Below the pieces are notes generated by a model. It worked only from the letters and a program-made list of their open reading frames with translations, was not told where the DNA came from and ran no database searches. A stretch of 64,000 nucleotides of DNA, from contig NC_058518.1 of the NCBI RefSeq assembly GCF_904849725.1, positions 324,282,581 to 324,346,580 of the forward strand, in the 5' to 3' direction. Shown piece after piece: positions 32,576 through 43,940 of this stretch; within the stretch, counting starts at the first letter, position 1, and the number at the start of each line of letters is the position of its first letter. The position numbers and the translations under genes are program-made. The DNA is from Hordeum vulgare subsp. vulgare. Its lineage: Eukaryota > Streptophyta > Magnoliopsida > Poales > Poaceae.

Positions 32576-35500
32576 TGTGGGGATCCCGACTAGCAAGTTG
32601 AGCTCGCCGTGCCCAGTGACCCCAAGGATCAATGTTCACTGAACAAAGATACTGAATAATAGAGTCTTACATCCAAGTACCGAATTTATTACATCTAACG
32701 ACCCGAAGGTCGGGTTCAAGAGCAAGGCCTAAAGCCAATTTAAACGGATACATCGAGTAGCGGAAACTCGTAAGGGCTAAGCGGTGCCCATGCCATCAAG
32801 CCTACACCGATAGGCATTCTGACTTGGAAGCGTCCTAGTTCGCAGGTTCGTCTCCGACGGCGTACTCATCGCCAAACTCCGGTCCTTCCATGTCTGGTCA
32901 ATAACGTAACCAGTGGCAAGCCAATGAGTACTTTGAATGTACTCGCAAACAGCCCATGATATGAATATATGTGGTAAGGAATAACAGTAACATGTATCTT
33001 TAATGGAATGCAATGTGGTGGCATGATCAGGTATGTGCAACAAGTTAAAGAATTACTTTTGAAGAATAGGTTACAGATATTGACATATCTGTCAAGGGTT
33101 GAACACACCGGGTTCACCCTGTATGCTAAGTCATCGGACTTGTCATATCCTCAAGGTATTAATGGGGGCTAAACCATCCGGGTTTACCCTATAAGTCAAG
33201 TCACCGAACTTGATCATATTATTGTGATTATCATAACAACACCTTTTTAACACCACGCACACACACTTGGTTTATGCGGAAACACAGGACGTAGTTTAAG
33301 CAGCACCACCCAACTGTCCTTGACCATGGACACGGCTATTCGAATAGTTTACACTCTGCAGAGGTAGTATGCTGGACCCACGAGAAACGGGAAACTTCCG
33401 TGTCATCCACGACTCGCGGTATATCACATATACCCGAGGTAAGTACCCGATCATCATCTTTCCCCTGACGATACTAGACAAAGAGGTCCACTCGATTGGT
33501 ACCCAGCCCACATGTTGTACGTCTTACGAGCACCGACTCTGGACTGTATCAACCATGCAGGGACCAACGGTGTGCCTGGAACTCATAATAATGGCATAGT
33601 CATCCTACCTGGCACGACCCCATCACGAGAGTGACACCGATCACTCCCACCACTAGTAATGTGGCTCTTTGCTAGCACCGACCAGAGTAATCAACAAAGC
33701 CCCGTCCCATAAAGGGGTATCGTGGTCGTACTGGTAAGGTTGGGACGGTCGACACATCATAAATCTAATCCATTTCCGAAACCATACTCACACCAAAATC
33801 ACCGGTGCATCACTTCACCAAAAGTGATCACCAACTCATCATCACCCTCGGGCATTAGTGGCACCCGACGGGGTTTTCATAAACTCTTTATTTAACTCAA
33901 CATTATGCTTGAGATAATATGCCTTAACATTACTTGTCAACATGGTAATATCATGACCCTCATGGGGTAGGGTCAAGCTCAATGGAGTGATTCTACTTTA
34001 CTAGTCAACATGACAGTAGCATGATCCTCGTAGATGGTAGGGTCAGCTCATCATGTTTGTGCTCCGAGGAGCCATGTGAATATCATTACTATCAATGCAA
34101 GTGCTTCGAAGAAGCCTTCGGTACCATCACATCAATGATGAACCGGCATCGTGATCACATGCAACGGGAAATACTTGCTATTCTAGCATGCATCATTTTA
34201 TATACTTAAGTCATGGCAAAAGGGCTGCTTGCCTTGGTCAGCTAGGTATCCGCGGTCTTCGAGGTCTTCCGTTCCGGATCATCCGTCACTCGGTAACTCT
34301 ACCGTCGAGAAAGGAATAAATAAATACTAGCTCTCACTAAAACACACCACAAAGTGCTTTTAAAAATGTTGCAAGGCTTGAATAAATTCAGTTTATTATT
34401 TTGGAAAATGTTTCCTATAGTTTTATTAGCTAAGCATATTTATTTAGAAGCAAACAGAAGCAAACAAGTGCTTTTTAATATCATTTTATTATATCAAAAT
34501 AGTTTCTGTTTTTGATAAATGTCAACTATTACAGAATCAAATACTACTCATTTTTAGAAAATTACTGGTGGAAGAATTATATTTTTCTACTGGCAAAATC
34601 TTTTTATAAAAATCATTTAGTTTGCTGGATTAAAAATAAAAGGAAAAGGCCAGGGGTTGGACCCAGTCGGCCCAGCCAGCAGGCCTGGCCACCAGGCGAG
34701 CGCGGGCCAGGTTCAAACCTGACCTGCGGGCCCCTGGGTCAGCGTCAGCGGCTGCGCGCGCTGGCTGCCGCAGGACACCGACAGGTGGGCTCCACCTGTC
34801 GGGTCCTTTTCCTACCTCCAGCCAGAGAGGTGGAGATGGACGCCGGCGAGGCTGCCGTTGTCCTCAGGCCTAGCTAGGAACGGGAACGAGTCCCTCGTGC
34901 CTCCGCCTACCTGCTCGTGGTCGGGACGTCACCGGAGGTGGTCTGGGTCACCGGCGACGAGGTGCTTGTGGCGGAAGGGTTCCGGGTTGATGTTGAACTA
35001 GGGGCTAGGGGTATGGATTCGGTCGGGAAAGTTAGGGGAAATGTTCCTGGTGTCAAGGGGAGTGTAATGAGAGGTCAGGCAGCGCAGGAGCCGACGTGTA
35101 GCCGGAGATCGACCGGAGCTCCGAGGCGGAGGGGCCTCGGTCGATCTCAAGCACCGGGGGTCTGCGAGCTCGATTGGGTGCCTAGGGAGTGTCTACTGGT
35201 TGTGCTGAAGCTGCTTGGAGGGTGCTGGAGTGCCGGGGGGGGACCTATTTATAGGCCAACGACGGTGACCCGACTCGGGCGCGGCGGTGACTCACCGTGG
35301 CGCGCGTGCGAGCACAGTGAGGTGCTGGCCGCAAAACCACGGGTTCGGGACGTGGTTTAGGACCTGCTGGTGCAACGGCCGCTAAGGGAAAGCGAGTGGG
35401 GTCGAGCCGCAGCGACCGTGCATGCTCGGCCGCGTCGGGCGCACACGGGCACGCGTCGCCTGAGCTCTTGCACGAGGGGGAGAGGGTCCCTGGGGTAGCT

Positions 35501-36894
35501 TTGCACTGAATGGTTGTCGGGGGAGTGTTTGGACATAACTGGGGAGGTTGGGACCGACCGGAGCGTCGACCCCTTACTGGTGGCTCTTTGCAGCGCGCCC
35601 AGAGCGCAGTTTTGGCATGCCACGGCATGTTGGCTCGCTCTGGGGCACTTGGGACGTGTCCTCCATGTCCTGAGTGTTGCTGGGAGTGAGCCTAGCCGTT
35701 GAGGTTTAGTGGGAGCTCGAGCTGGTCAAGGGAGCAAGGAAAACTAGTGTTGCCAGTACTGCCCTGCAACTCAAATTGGAGTTCTTGTCACTTGTGCTTG
35801 GAGTTGGAGAGGGGCTGATTGACTGGGTGCTCAGGGTGTTCTGGTGCTCTAATCCACCAAGTTTGGGGCCTTGACATTGGGCAAAACAGTGGCTAGGAGG
35901 GTTTTTACCTTCCTGTGAGTAGGTGTTCGACAGTGACTTGGGGTGCTTCCACTCCACCACTATAAATGAAACTTAACAGGTTTTGTCTTGGGGTAAAAAC
36001 ATGGGGTTCCACCAAATCTGAGCTCCATTGAACAAGTTTGGCTTTGTAAACTTGAAAATGTCTCAAAATGACCATTACTATTCTTTACAAAGGAAGTGTG
36101 GCCAAACAGAGTCTCACAAATCTCATCTTTGGTGTGGAGTACTCATTTGGGGTGTTAAACACCTCTGCAAAGTTTCAGCTCCATTGGAGATACTTTGCAA
36201 TGTAGAGTTGTTCCAACTCTACTCTGGACAGAGAGGGTTTTGGGCTCTTTAGGTGCACTTCCCCACCTTGTATCAAGCTGAGATTTTAGGTGAGCTCCTA
36301 ATATGGTTTGGGAGGGCTCCTGTAATTTTATGGGATTTTATTGAGATAATTTCCTTTGGAAACATCTCAAAAAGCTAAAACAGACAGAAATGGTTTTCAG
36401 GGTTTTACTCAAATAATGTTAATATAAAGTAGGGTTGAAAATCTTATATGTGGAAAATATATGTCCTTCTGAGCTTTCATGAATTTACTCAGAATTTTCT
36501 AAGGCAGGAAAGCAATTTTCCTTGTGGGAATATCATTACTGGCCTTAGAAAAAGACATAGATATAAAATAGGAAAATAATATTTTAAATCACCAATTTAT
36601 GTTTTTAATGAATGAAAATAATATTTGGATCAGATCACCAACTTTGGTTGGAAGTGCCACTTGGCATCATGAGCTAGTAGTGTATCCCAACATGATGAAG
36701 GTGATCTTGATATAAAGGAGAAATGGTTTTTCAAGAGAGCAAAATAATAAGTTTTCATAGGTTTGAGTCATCAAACAAACAAGCACACACTCGAACAAGG
36801 GTTCACATTGCACCCACAACATTATTTGAAAAAGTTTTAACAAGCTCTGATTTTTGCAACATAGAATAGTTGGGGTGAAAAACAGGGTGTGACA
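32576..36894 (-). repeat. 5' LTR of element F (4319 bp)
   Basis: It starts TGTGGGGATCCC and ends GGGTGTGACA on the plus strand. It is collinear with 22531-26845 and has the same internal pseudo-frames. It is next to the initiator-Met primer site. Confidence 0.93.
35244..35255 (-). promoter_or_regulatory. TATA box in the F 5' LTR
   Basis: The minus strand reads CCTATAAATAGG in the GC-rich island. Transcription would run toward ORF0 and gag, leaving roughly 2.6 kb of LTR downstream of the start as a very long R-U5. Confidence 0.65.
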
Positions 36895-36899
36895 ATATA

Positions 36900-37203
36900 T
36901 GCTTCATATGCTTGTCCTATGGGGAGTATTGACTTCACATACTAAGAGTATAGGCAATACAATTTACTGGAGGTTAGCAAACATAACACTGGTCAGTTGA
37001 AAAATTCATGAAAGAATATTGAAGGAAGATAGATTTCACATATAAAAATACTATCTTCGATATCTTCTATGATTGTGATCCCCCATTAATTATTTTCGAA
37101 CTTGATCAAGTAGTCGACGTTGGGCAAGAAAGACAACGTAATTGTTATGCTTACTTATATTCACACACAAGTTATATTATCATGGCCCCACTAACATGTG
37201 GTG
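36900..37203 (+). other. Element E internal sequence between F and G
   Basis: This is the continuation of 22530 after the duplicated ATATA. It is AT-rich and has no frame. The last five bases TGGTG (37199-37203) are the target of G. Confidence 0.75.
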
Positions 37204-37663
37204 TGATACGCCTCCATCGTATCTATAATTTTTGATTGTTCCGTGCCAATATTATACAACTTTCACATATTCTTGGCAACATTTTATATGATTTATTGGA
37301 CGAACATATTATCCAGTGCCAAGTGCTAGTTCATGTTTGTTGCATGTTTTTTGTTACGCAGAATATCCATATCAAACAAAGTCCAAATACGATAAAATCT
37401 TATGGAGAATTATTTTAGGATATATGTGATTTTTGGGAGTTGGAATCAACGTCAACCAAGGCCCACGGCCCCCACTAGATACCAGGGCGCGACTAATACC
37501 CCATGGAGAGGTGCTCGTTAGTGGCCGCTCGTAAGTTGGTTGGGGCTCTACTTTGTGTGCAAGGAAGATAATTTATGGGGAAAAAGTCATGTAAAAATTT
37601 CAGCCCGATCAGAGCTACGGATCTCCGGGAATATAAGAAACGGTGAAGGGCTAGAAAACAGGT
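37204..37663 (+). repeat. 5' LTR of element G, first part
   Basis: This matches the 3' LTR from 57373 to about 57835, starting TGATACGCCTCC. A TATA-like GAATATAAGAAACG lies at 37630-37643. It is interrupted by H at 37664; ACAGG at 37659-37663 is the H target. The intact site is visible in the G 3' LTR near 57831-57836. Confidence 0.9.
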
Positions 37664-39081
37664 GAAAGTGCATTATATCGACTAAAGGGGAGGTGAATAG
37701 GAGATTTTTGGAAATTCATCACTGAGGAAATTGCTTTTAAGGAAATTCCTCACTGATGACTAACTTGCAGCGGAAACAACAAAAGGATCAGGAGTGCAAA
37801 GTATCACTACAGAAGTTTTTCAGGGTGAAGAATATGGAAAACAGTTTGCACAGTACGCAGGCACGGAGAAAACAGATGAGGATTAACTCGCATGAAGAAT
37901 TTGGGGTTGAGGAATTTCAGAGGAAGTCTTCAGCAAATTCTTCAAACAGTGTGAGTGAAAATCATCAACACACAATCTGAGGAATGTAAAGAGTTGAAGA
38001 AATAGAACCCGTTTCACAGTGAAGACGGTGATTGATGACCTAGTTCCAACTGCTGTGACAGTTGTACATCTGGTTTGGAGTGGCTTGGTACTGAAACCAA
38101 AAGACACACATTACCGGGACACACAGTCCCTACCGTATTCTCCTTGGGCTAATAACACACAGTCCTCGCCCAACACTCGTGGTAAGTCTTCAGGGAAGAC
38201 TTCCAAACCCTCACAAACTTGGTCACCTGGCGATCCATAATTGACTGCTGGATTGCTCTAGACCATGACGCCTAACCGTCTGGAGGATGCACAGTCCTCA
38301 AAGGTAAAAGGCTTCAGTCCCACACAGGAACAACTTCTTCAGTGATGCTCAATCACTTGGTTTTTGGTTTGTGATTTGGTGTTTGGGATATTTCCTCACT
38401 GATGAATTACTCTCGAAGACTGTGAGGAATTTGGGGTGCTCTTATGACAAGTGTAAGTTTCTAATGGAGCAGCCAACCAGCTAATGGTTGTGGGGGCGGC
38501 TATTTATAGCCTGGGAGTATCCCAACATGATTTGACATTAATGCCCTTAAATAATATGACCGTTGGTGTGGATAAGACCAATGATGTGGCGCGACTTGCG
38601 GTAACGGGCGGGACCCTCAACTGTGAGAGTCCTCATGTCTCTCATATTCCTCACTTGAGGCTTTTGGTAGGATTAGGCTTGGGTTGAGCATCATGAGGAA
38701 ATTCATTCCGACGTGTTACTTTGAGCCCCTTTAATAGTACGATGTTCCTATGACCCAAAAGTGAAGAAAATAAAACAGACAGAATAAATCTTCATGCTTC
38801 AAAATCTTCAGCTAGTTTTTCGTCAGGACACACCGAATTCCTCATCTTCAATTTCTTCATGAGGAATATCAATTTCATCGCAATTCTTTTGCGATTCAAT
38901 TCTTCAGCTTCAGACCAATTTCTTCAGCCGAAGATATACATTTTTAGGGGTCGATATTCATCGAATATTTCAAACTCCTCAGCAACTTATAGATCCTGTG
39001 TACACTTATGAACATATTAGATATTTAACCTATAAGTCTTCAAACCACCAAAATCACTAAGGGGCACTAGATGCACTTACA
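37664..39081 (-). repeat. 3' LTR of element H (1418 bp)
   Basis: It starts TGAAAGTGCATT and ends GATGCACTTACA, and is collinear with 50580-51998. A TATA box reads CTATAAATAG on the minus strand at 38500-38509. Its inner side is followed by ACAGG and G LTR sequence rather than by H internal sequence. Confidence 0.92.
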
Positions 39082-39299
39082 ACAGGAAAGCGAAACAGAA
39101 GAGAACACACAGGGGGGTCCAATTTTGGAGGGACTCCTGCCCCTCCGCCGCCATGGTTGCCATGGATTAGAGGGGGGACTCTCCCCCGATCTAGGGGCAG
39201 GTCAAGGAAGAATAAGAAGGAGGGGGATATCTCTCGGTGGCGCTGGAGTGTCGCGGGGGCAAGGAGTGTGACGGCGATCTACATCAACTTTCTTGCCGA
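39082..39299 (+). repeat. Second copy of G LTR sequence trapped inside H
   Basis: These 218 bases, beginning ACAGGAAAGCGAAACAG, repeat 51999 to about 52220, the G LTR sequence on the outer right side of H, with scattered differences. Both also align to the third copy in the G 3' LTR from about 57835. The match stops at CTTGCCGA (39292-39299), after which H 3' non-coding sequence begins. A normal H copy would have no target-flank sequence here. Confidence 0.85.
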
Positions 39300-39488
39300 A
39301 GAGTACCATCGGGCTTAAGTTACAACTCATTACATAAAACACTTCTGAAGAGCCAAGAGTTTGTAACTTAAATAAAGTTTATAATCCCCCAAAATATATC
39401 CCGCGTGAAGACTAACTCTCAGATTTCTCCCCCTTTGTCATCAAGTGACAAAAAGGGACAAACTAAGGACTAACGCCCATGAAGACTT
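39300..39488 (-). other. 3' non-coding region of H with PPT and two hairpins
   Basis: The minus strand has CAAAGGGGGAGAAAT (39424-39438), a PPT candidate. TTTGTCA-TCAAG-TGACAAA (39434-39452) is a perfect 7-bp hairpin overlapping the PPT. A longer imperfect inverted repeat pairs TTAAGTTACAACTC (39315-39328) with GAGTTTGTAACTTAA (39357-39371). Sireviruses are known to carry repeated PPTs and structured 3' regions (family knowledge). Confidence 0.65.
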
Positions 39489-41200
39489 TCACTTCTTGGC
39501 AGTTGAGGAAGACGCGTGAGGATTCTTGGGAGCATACTTCCTCCTTGGATGAGTGGCAGTATCTTGTTGGTCTTCATCTGATTCAGCAGTGCGGAATGAA
39601 GAAAACGAATTGTCCTCAAGGTCTAGGACTGGAATTGGCCTGAATTTCTTCTTTGGTGGACACGAACAGTCGAAGTCCTGTGCAAACTCCAATTCTTCAA
39701 GTTCTGCTGGAGTCTTCAAATGAGCCAGTGTGGCCCAGGTGCGATCAAAAACCTCATGAAGATAATGATGGTTAAGCTTCACAACATTTTGAGTTTCATT
39801 GAGGGTTTTCAGAATGGTGCCGAACTGGTGTTTGACCCACTTGTGATTCCGATCAACCTTTTGGTGAAGACTGAGAAGAAGCTCTGTGGTATTCATCACC
39901 CTTGGAGCAACATGACTTGGTGGATGGGTTTCAGTGTCAACCCATGAGGAATATGCATCTGGCTCTCTAAACTGGCCATCAAGGGGCCGACTGCCTTCAT
40001 CAATAACATACTTGCCTTTTCCTTCAAGAGACTCGAAAGTCTTCTTGTTGACCCTTAGGGGAGGCATATAACCTTGATGATTGTTGAAGTCAGCGTGATA
40101 GTTGATGCCTGACCTGCGTCTGATGAATCTCATGAACCATGGAGCGTAAATCTTCAGGTCAAAAGGGGACATAGCATTTTCCGCCAGAGTCCTCAAGAAG
40201 AAATCATGGATGTTGATGGGAATGCCATGGATGATGTTGAAGTGGATATTCTTCATGATGCCTACGACGTCTTCTTCATCATCATGACCCTTGATAGGCG
40301 CAAGAACACTGCAGAGGATTTTATAAACCGTCCTGGGTTCATACTTCAGCTCATGGACCAGGAAGGTTGTTCTTGGTGGTTTCCCCTTGGCCAAAGGCTT
40401 CATGAGGACTTCCATCAACTTATTTGGCAGCTCTTGTTCATCATACAACTTTACTGCCTTCTCTGAGGGAATTGACACACGAAGTTCTCGCAGCAGCTCA
40501 TTGGCAGGATCCTTGAAGTGTGTGTGCTGCGTCATCCAATCCAGCACCCAAGTGTTGATGTGTGTTGGATCTCCAGAGATGTGCAGAGTTGCATAGAATT
40601 GAAGAACAATGTCGCTGTTCCAATCGCAGATATCAGAGCACATGGGGAACAGTCCTACTTCATGAAGAACGTTGAGGACTAGAGCAAAGCACGAAATTTC
40701 TTCAAGCTCAACATGAGGAATATGCCTGTGCTGGAAAATCTTGTTTCTTCCACATAGCATAGATGCATAGTAGTTGAGCTGTGTCCTGGTCCAAAACTTC
40801 AGATGCCTGATGCGAGGTTTGTCATAGGGATTTTCTCCGATGAAGTACATGCGTTCTTCAAAGAAGGATTCCTTTTGAAACTTTGGCCGCTTGGAGAACG
40901 GCTGACGCTGCATCGGCTGAAGGTTTTGCTTCTTCCCTTGAGGAGAGACAATCATCGCTGTTTCTGGATTGATGACTACAAGAGCATTCTCTTGATTTGG
41001 TGCAGGGGCATTTTCCTCAGCATGTTCCTCAGGATGAGGAATTTCATCTGCTTGTGCTTCAGGCTGAGGAGCTTGCTCTGGTTGAGGAATGTCATCAACG
41101 GGAGCCTCTGGTTGAGGATTTTGCTCAGGAGGAGGAATTGCTTCATCCTGAGCCTCAGGTTGAAGATTTTGCTCAGGATTTTGATTTTTTCAGGCTAAGG
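39489..41200 (-). pseudogene. ORF3 of element H, C-terminal part
   Basis: The open frame continues upstream of the first Met at 40955 to about 41200. The upstream part is a Pro/Glu/Gln repeat with units such as APQPEAQADEIPHPEE. The following 488 residues look globular: FWTRTQLNYYASMLCGRNK, then WNSDIVLQFYATLHISG and VLDWMTQHTHF, rich in aromatic residues. The C-terminus is acidic, then Lys/Arg-rich. I do not assign a function. It resembles 'putative plant transposon protein' regions only in general character. No membrane segment is obvious, which argues against an envelope-like role. The frame ends at a natural stop at 39489. Confidence 0.65.
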
Positions 41201-41218
41201 GTTTTCACTTTGTTTTTC

Positions 41219-42258
41219 CTAAGCTTGAGGGGTTTCCTTGGTGGAGGAGCCAGATTCATCAGCTGGTTTAGCTGATCCTTGAGCAGTTTCTTCAGGAGGA
41301 ATGAAGGTCTGAGGACTGTCATCGATCCGAATTTCCTCATCAGTGTGTTCCTCAGACACAACATTCTTCATTTCCTCATCAACCAAGTGCTCCTTGTCTT
41401 CACTTTCGAAGGGAGTCATCTCATAAGATGGAGCAACATTGAGAGGTACACGATCCAGAGGTGCATTTTCATCAAGTGATTTGAGGCCCTTGGCCTCAGT
41501 TGATTCTTCTGCCGAGGAAGCTTTTCTCTTCTTGGCTTACTTTTCAGCAACTCTGGTCTTCTTCATGTCTGATGCAGATGGAGTCATTTTCTTCACCTTT
41601 GAAGCTTTTGGTGAAGACGTTTTCTCTTCAGGAGGCGGAGACAGATCCGTCCTGGCAGTTTCTTCAGCTGAAGCACTTTCTTCAGCTGGAGCAGAGTCAT
41701 TAGCTGGCTTAGAAGCATCAGCTGTAGCAGTTTCATCAGCTGTAGCAGAGTCATCAACTGGAGTTTCCTTGGTAATTTCCTCAATAGATGGTTCATCAGC
41801 ACAGCTTTCTTGAGGGGTTTCCTCAGCATGAGCAGTTTCATCATCCGGTTCCTCAATCTGAGGCTGCAGTGTTGTTGCTGGAGGGGCAACCTTCTTGTTG
41901 TAATCATCAACTGCATCAGTAGCAAATTTGATGAAATTGTTCTTGAGACTTTGACGATCAGAGAGCTTAGTGTACTTGTCAGTCAAAGTCTTCAATTCTG
42001 CCTGTGTGGACACAAGTGCATCAGGCGTTAGGTTGAGGATATTTTGTCTGAGGAATTTCTCCTTTTTGAGCTTCACAACCTTAGCTTGTTTGGCTTGCTG
42101 CTCCTTCCACTTGGCCTCATTGATGAATGTGGCTACCATGTGGCTGATGCCTGGGGGAAGCTTCAAATCACATATAGGAGTGTTGGGGTCCTCATACCAT
42201 ATGTTGATGCAATCCAGGAGGACTTTTGGGTCCATGGCCAGAGAAATGGCGCCGCCTG
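41219..42258 (-). pseudogene. ORF3 of element H, middle part
   Basis: This frame has stops at 41537 (TAA) and 41219 (TAG). From 42235 it reads MDPKVLLDCINIWYEDPNTP, then helix-forming Lys-rich sequence (WKEQQAKQAKVVKLKKEKF) and a coiled-coil-like stretch. A long Glu/Thr/Ser/Ala repeat follows (ETPVDDSATADETATADA and similar). It connects to the N-terminal part by a frameshift near 42240 and to the C-terminal part by a frame change near 41200-41219. The acidic low-complexity linker suggests an extended or disordered region. Confidence 0.6.
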
Positions 42259-43352
42259 AAGCTTGTGTACTCTCTCCTGCTTGTTTCTGATGATGGCTTG
42301 CAGAGTCTCATCATCATATTCATCGCTACCTTCTGATGTAGAAGGGACTTTGATGATTTTGCTAGGGCTTGGTCTGGTTCCTCTCCTAGCAGACACCTTA
42401 TTCTTCATTGGAGTAGGTGAAGACTTTGTATCGAAGCTTGTTGGAGACAGAACAGAGGAGCTGGAGACAGTAGGTAGTTTCTTCACAATATGCTTCTGTT
42501 CAGGCTTTGAAGCCTTTGGTGGAGCTGAGGGTTTTGGTGCGGATGCTGGTGCAACTTTCTGAGGCATTTTCTCCTAAGGCTTTGAAGCCTTTGGTTTCGG
42601 TGGCACAGACTTCATTTGAGGAATGGCCATTCCAGAAGTTTCAGCTCCAGAGGAGGTGGCGGCAGTTGCAGCAGCAGCAGATTCTTCATTGAATTTCCTC
42701 ACAGCAGCTTCTGCTTGCTTCTGAAGCTTTGATAAATGTTTTGACTTTTCTTCACGATAGTCATCAATTGTCTTGAGGCTTGAGGGGTGTGCATCCTGAT
42801 AATCCTCAAGAGGAGGCCGTTTGCGAGGAGGCTTCAGAGTGAATTTGTTCGTGTAGTTGGGAGTGACAAATCTGTATTCTTTCCACTCCTTAGCCCACCA
42901 GAGTTCTATCTTTTGAAGCCTTATCTTCCTGTTCGACATAGTCTCTTGTTCATCAGGCGTGCAATATTCCAAGTATATATCCTCAGGGATATCAGTGGCA
43001 GTGTTTTGCTCAAGCTTTTTGCCACCCTTTTGCTTTCTTTCATCTTCCATTTTCTTCAGCTGAAGCTTTTGCTGAGGAAATTGAACTCTTAAGGATTCTG
43101 ATGAAACTTGCATATTTTCTTCAAGAAACGCTGCAAATGAGTTAAGTTGATGAGAACCTAGAGATTCATCAGCTGATATTTTTGTACCTGTGAATAGAGT
43201 ATAGTTGCGAGGAATTTGGAGAGGTCATATGCGTTCTCAGATTTGATGAAATGAAATTTTTTAAAGTTGAGGAATTTGACCAGTGGATGAGGAATTCGTC
43301 TAAGACACTGTTCTTGGGTTCCAGAGTTGTACATATTCGAAAATTTGCACAA
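42240..43352 (-). pseudogene. ORF3 of element H, N-terminal part
   Basis: From 43113 it reads MQVSSESLRVQFPQQKLQLK, then ELWWAKEWKEYRFVTPNY and a Pro/Lys-rich region with an Ala run. A TAG at 42574 interrupts it; the frame then continues as MPQKVAPASAPKPSAPPKAS to about 42240. Coding-like sequence extends upstream in this frame to about 43175 (LGSHQLNSFAAFLEEN), and in another frame to 43352 (KSENAYDLSKFLATILYS). The true start is therefore uncertain, and a frameshift or a splice could lie near 43170-43180. The CACAG|GT and TTTGCAG|CG sequences here could act as splice acceptors. Confidence 0.55.
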
Positions 43353-43499
43353 TTGAGGAATCTCGTGAATTTTTTAGATTCTTAGTGAAATTCAACAATA
43401 GTTGAGGAATAAGCAGTGTTTGAGGAAAAGAGACTAATGGATACTTGAGGAAAAAACAGATTTCACACATCTAAGGTAAAATAGTAGATCGAAAGAGCT

Positions 43500-43940
43500 G
43501 TAAAAATAAGGTTTTTATTTACCCTATATAGCGCGCACGAAGAACAGAGAAGGAAGTAGCAGTAGATGCTCTTCGGTGCGAGTCCACTGCGCCCTAACTC
43601 GGCAACACAGGACAGCTACGGCGGCGGCGGATGAAGATGATCCGGTTCCGACGTGGTTTCGGCGGCGGAGAGGTCGAGGCAGTCAAGAGTTTCCTCACCG
43701 GCATCGAGACTTATAGCGGTGGTGCTAGGGCTTTTGAGCTTTGCTGTAGCAGGAGGGCGATGGGACGAAGAAGATTTTACCGAAGGGAGATGGGGACATA
43801 TTTATAGGCAGGTGGTAACTGTTGGCGCGAAAGTATCGGACCAAATAGCCCCTGTCTCTACGTCTCCGCAAGACACGTGTAGCCCACGACCTAAGCGGTG
43901 GAGATCGTGGTTATCCGAACGGGGAAAGTGGGGTTCAGTT
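43500..43940 (-). promoter_or_regulatory. GC-rich promoter-like island upstream of ORF3 in element H
   Basis: Within AT-rich surroundings this block is GC-rich. On the minus strand it carries, in order, a G-box CACGTG (43874-43879), an E2F-like TTTCGCGCC (43824-43832) and a TATA box TATAAATA (43799-43806). A start about 30 bases further would lie near 43770, in front of a 36-codon Arg/Pro-rich frame (43704-43594). A donor-like AGG|GTAAAT occurs near 43512. The order and spacing resemble a plant RNA polymerase II promoter and 5' leader pointing at ORF3. Activity is an inference. A plus-strand frame at 43653-43949 is a GC-rich shadow. Confidence 0.55.

Larger units (their letters stand above)
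22531..36894 (-). mobile_element. Gypsy LTR retrotransposon F with chromodomain (Tekay/Del-like), TSD ATATA
   Basis: Two long LTRs (22531-26845 and 32576-36894) flank minus-strand genes in the order ORF0, gag, protease, RT, RNase H, integrase, chromodomain. ATATA flanks both ends (22526-22530 and 36895-36899). The primer site matches the initiator methionine tRNA. The chromodomain and gene order place it in the chromovirus branch, probably Tekay/Del (inference). The copy has a stop between gag and protease, a frameshift before integrase and a stop before the chromodomain region. The first 250 bp of the two LTRs differ at about a dozen positions by eye. Confidence 0.93.

Noticed and set aside
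39489..43352. ORF3 of H as an envelope-like gene
   Set aside because: No signal peptide, transmembrane segment or fusion-like region could be seen. Position after pol alone is not enough.
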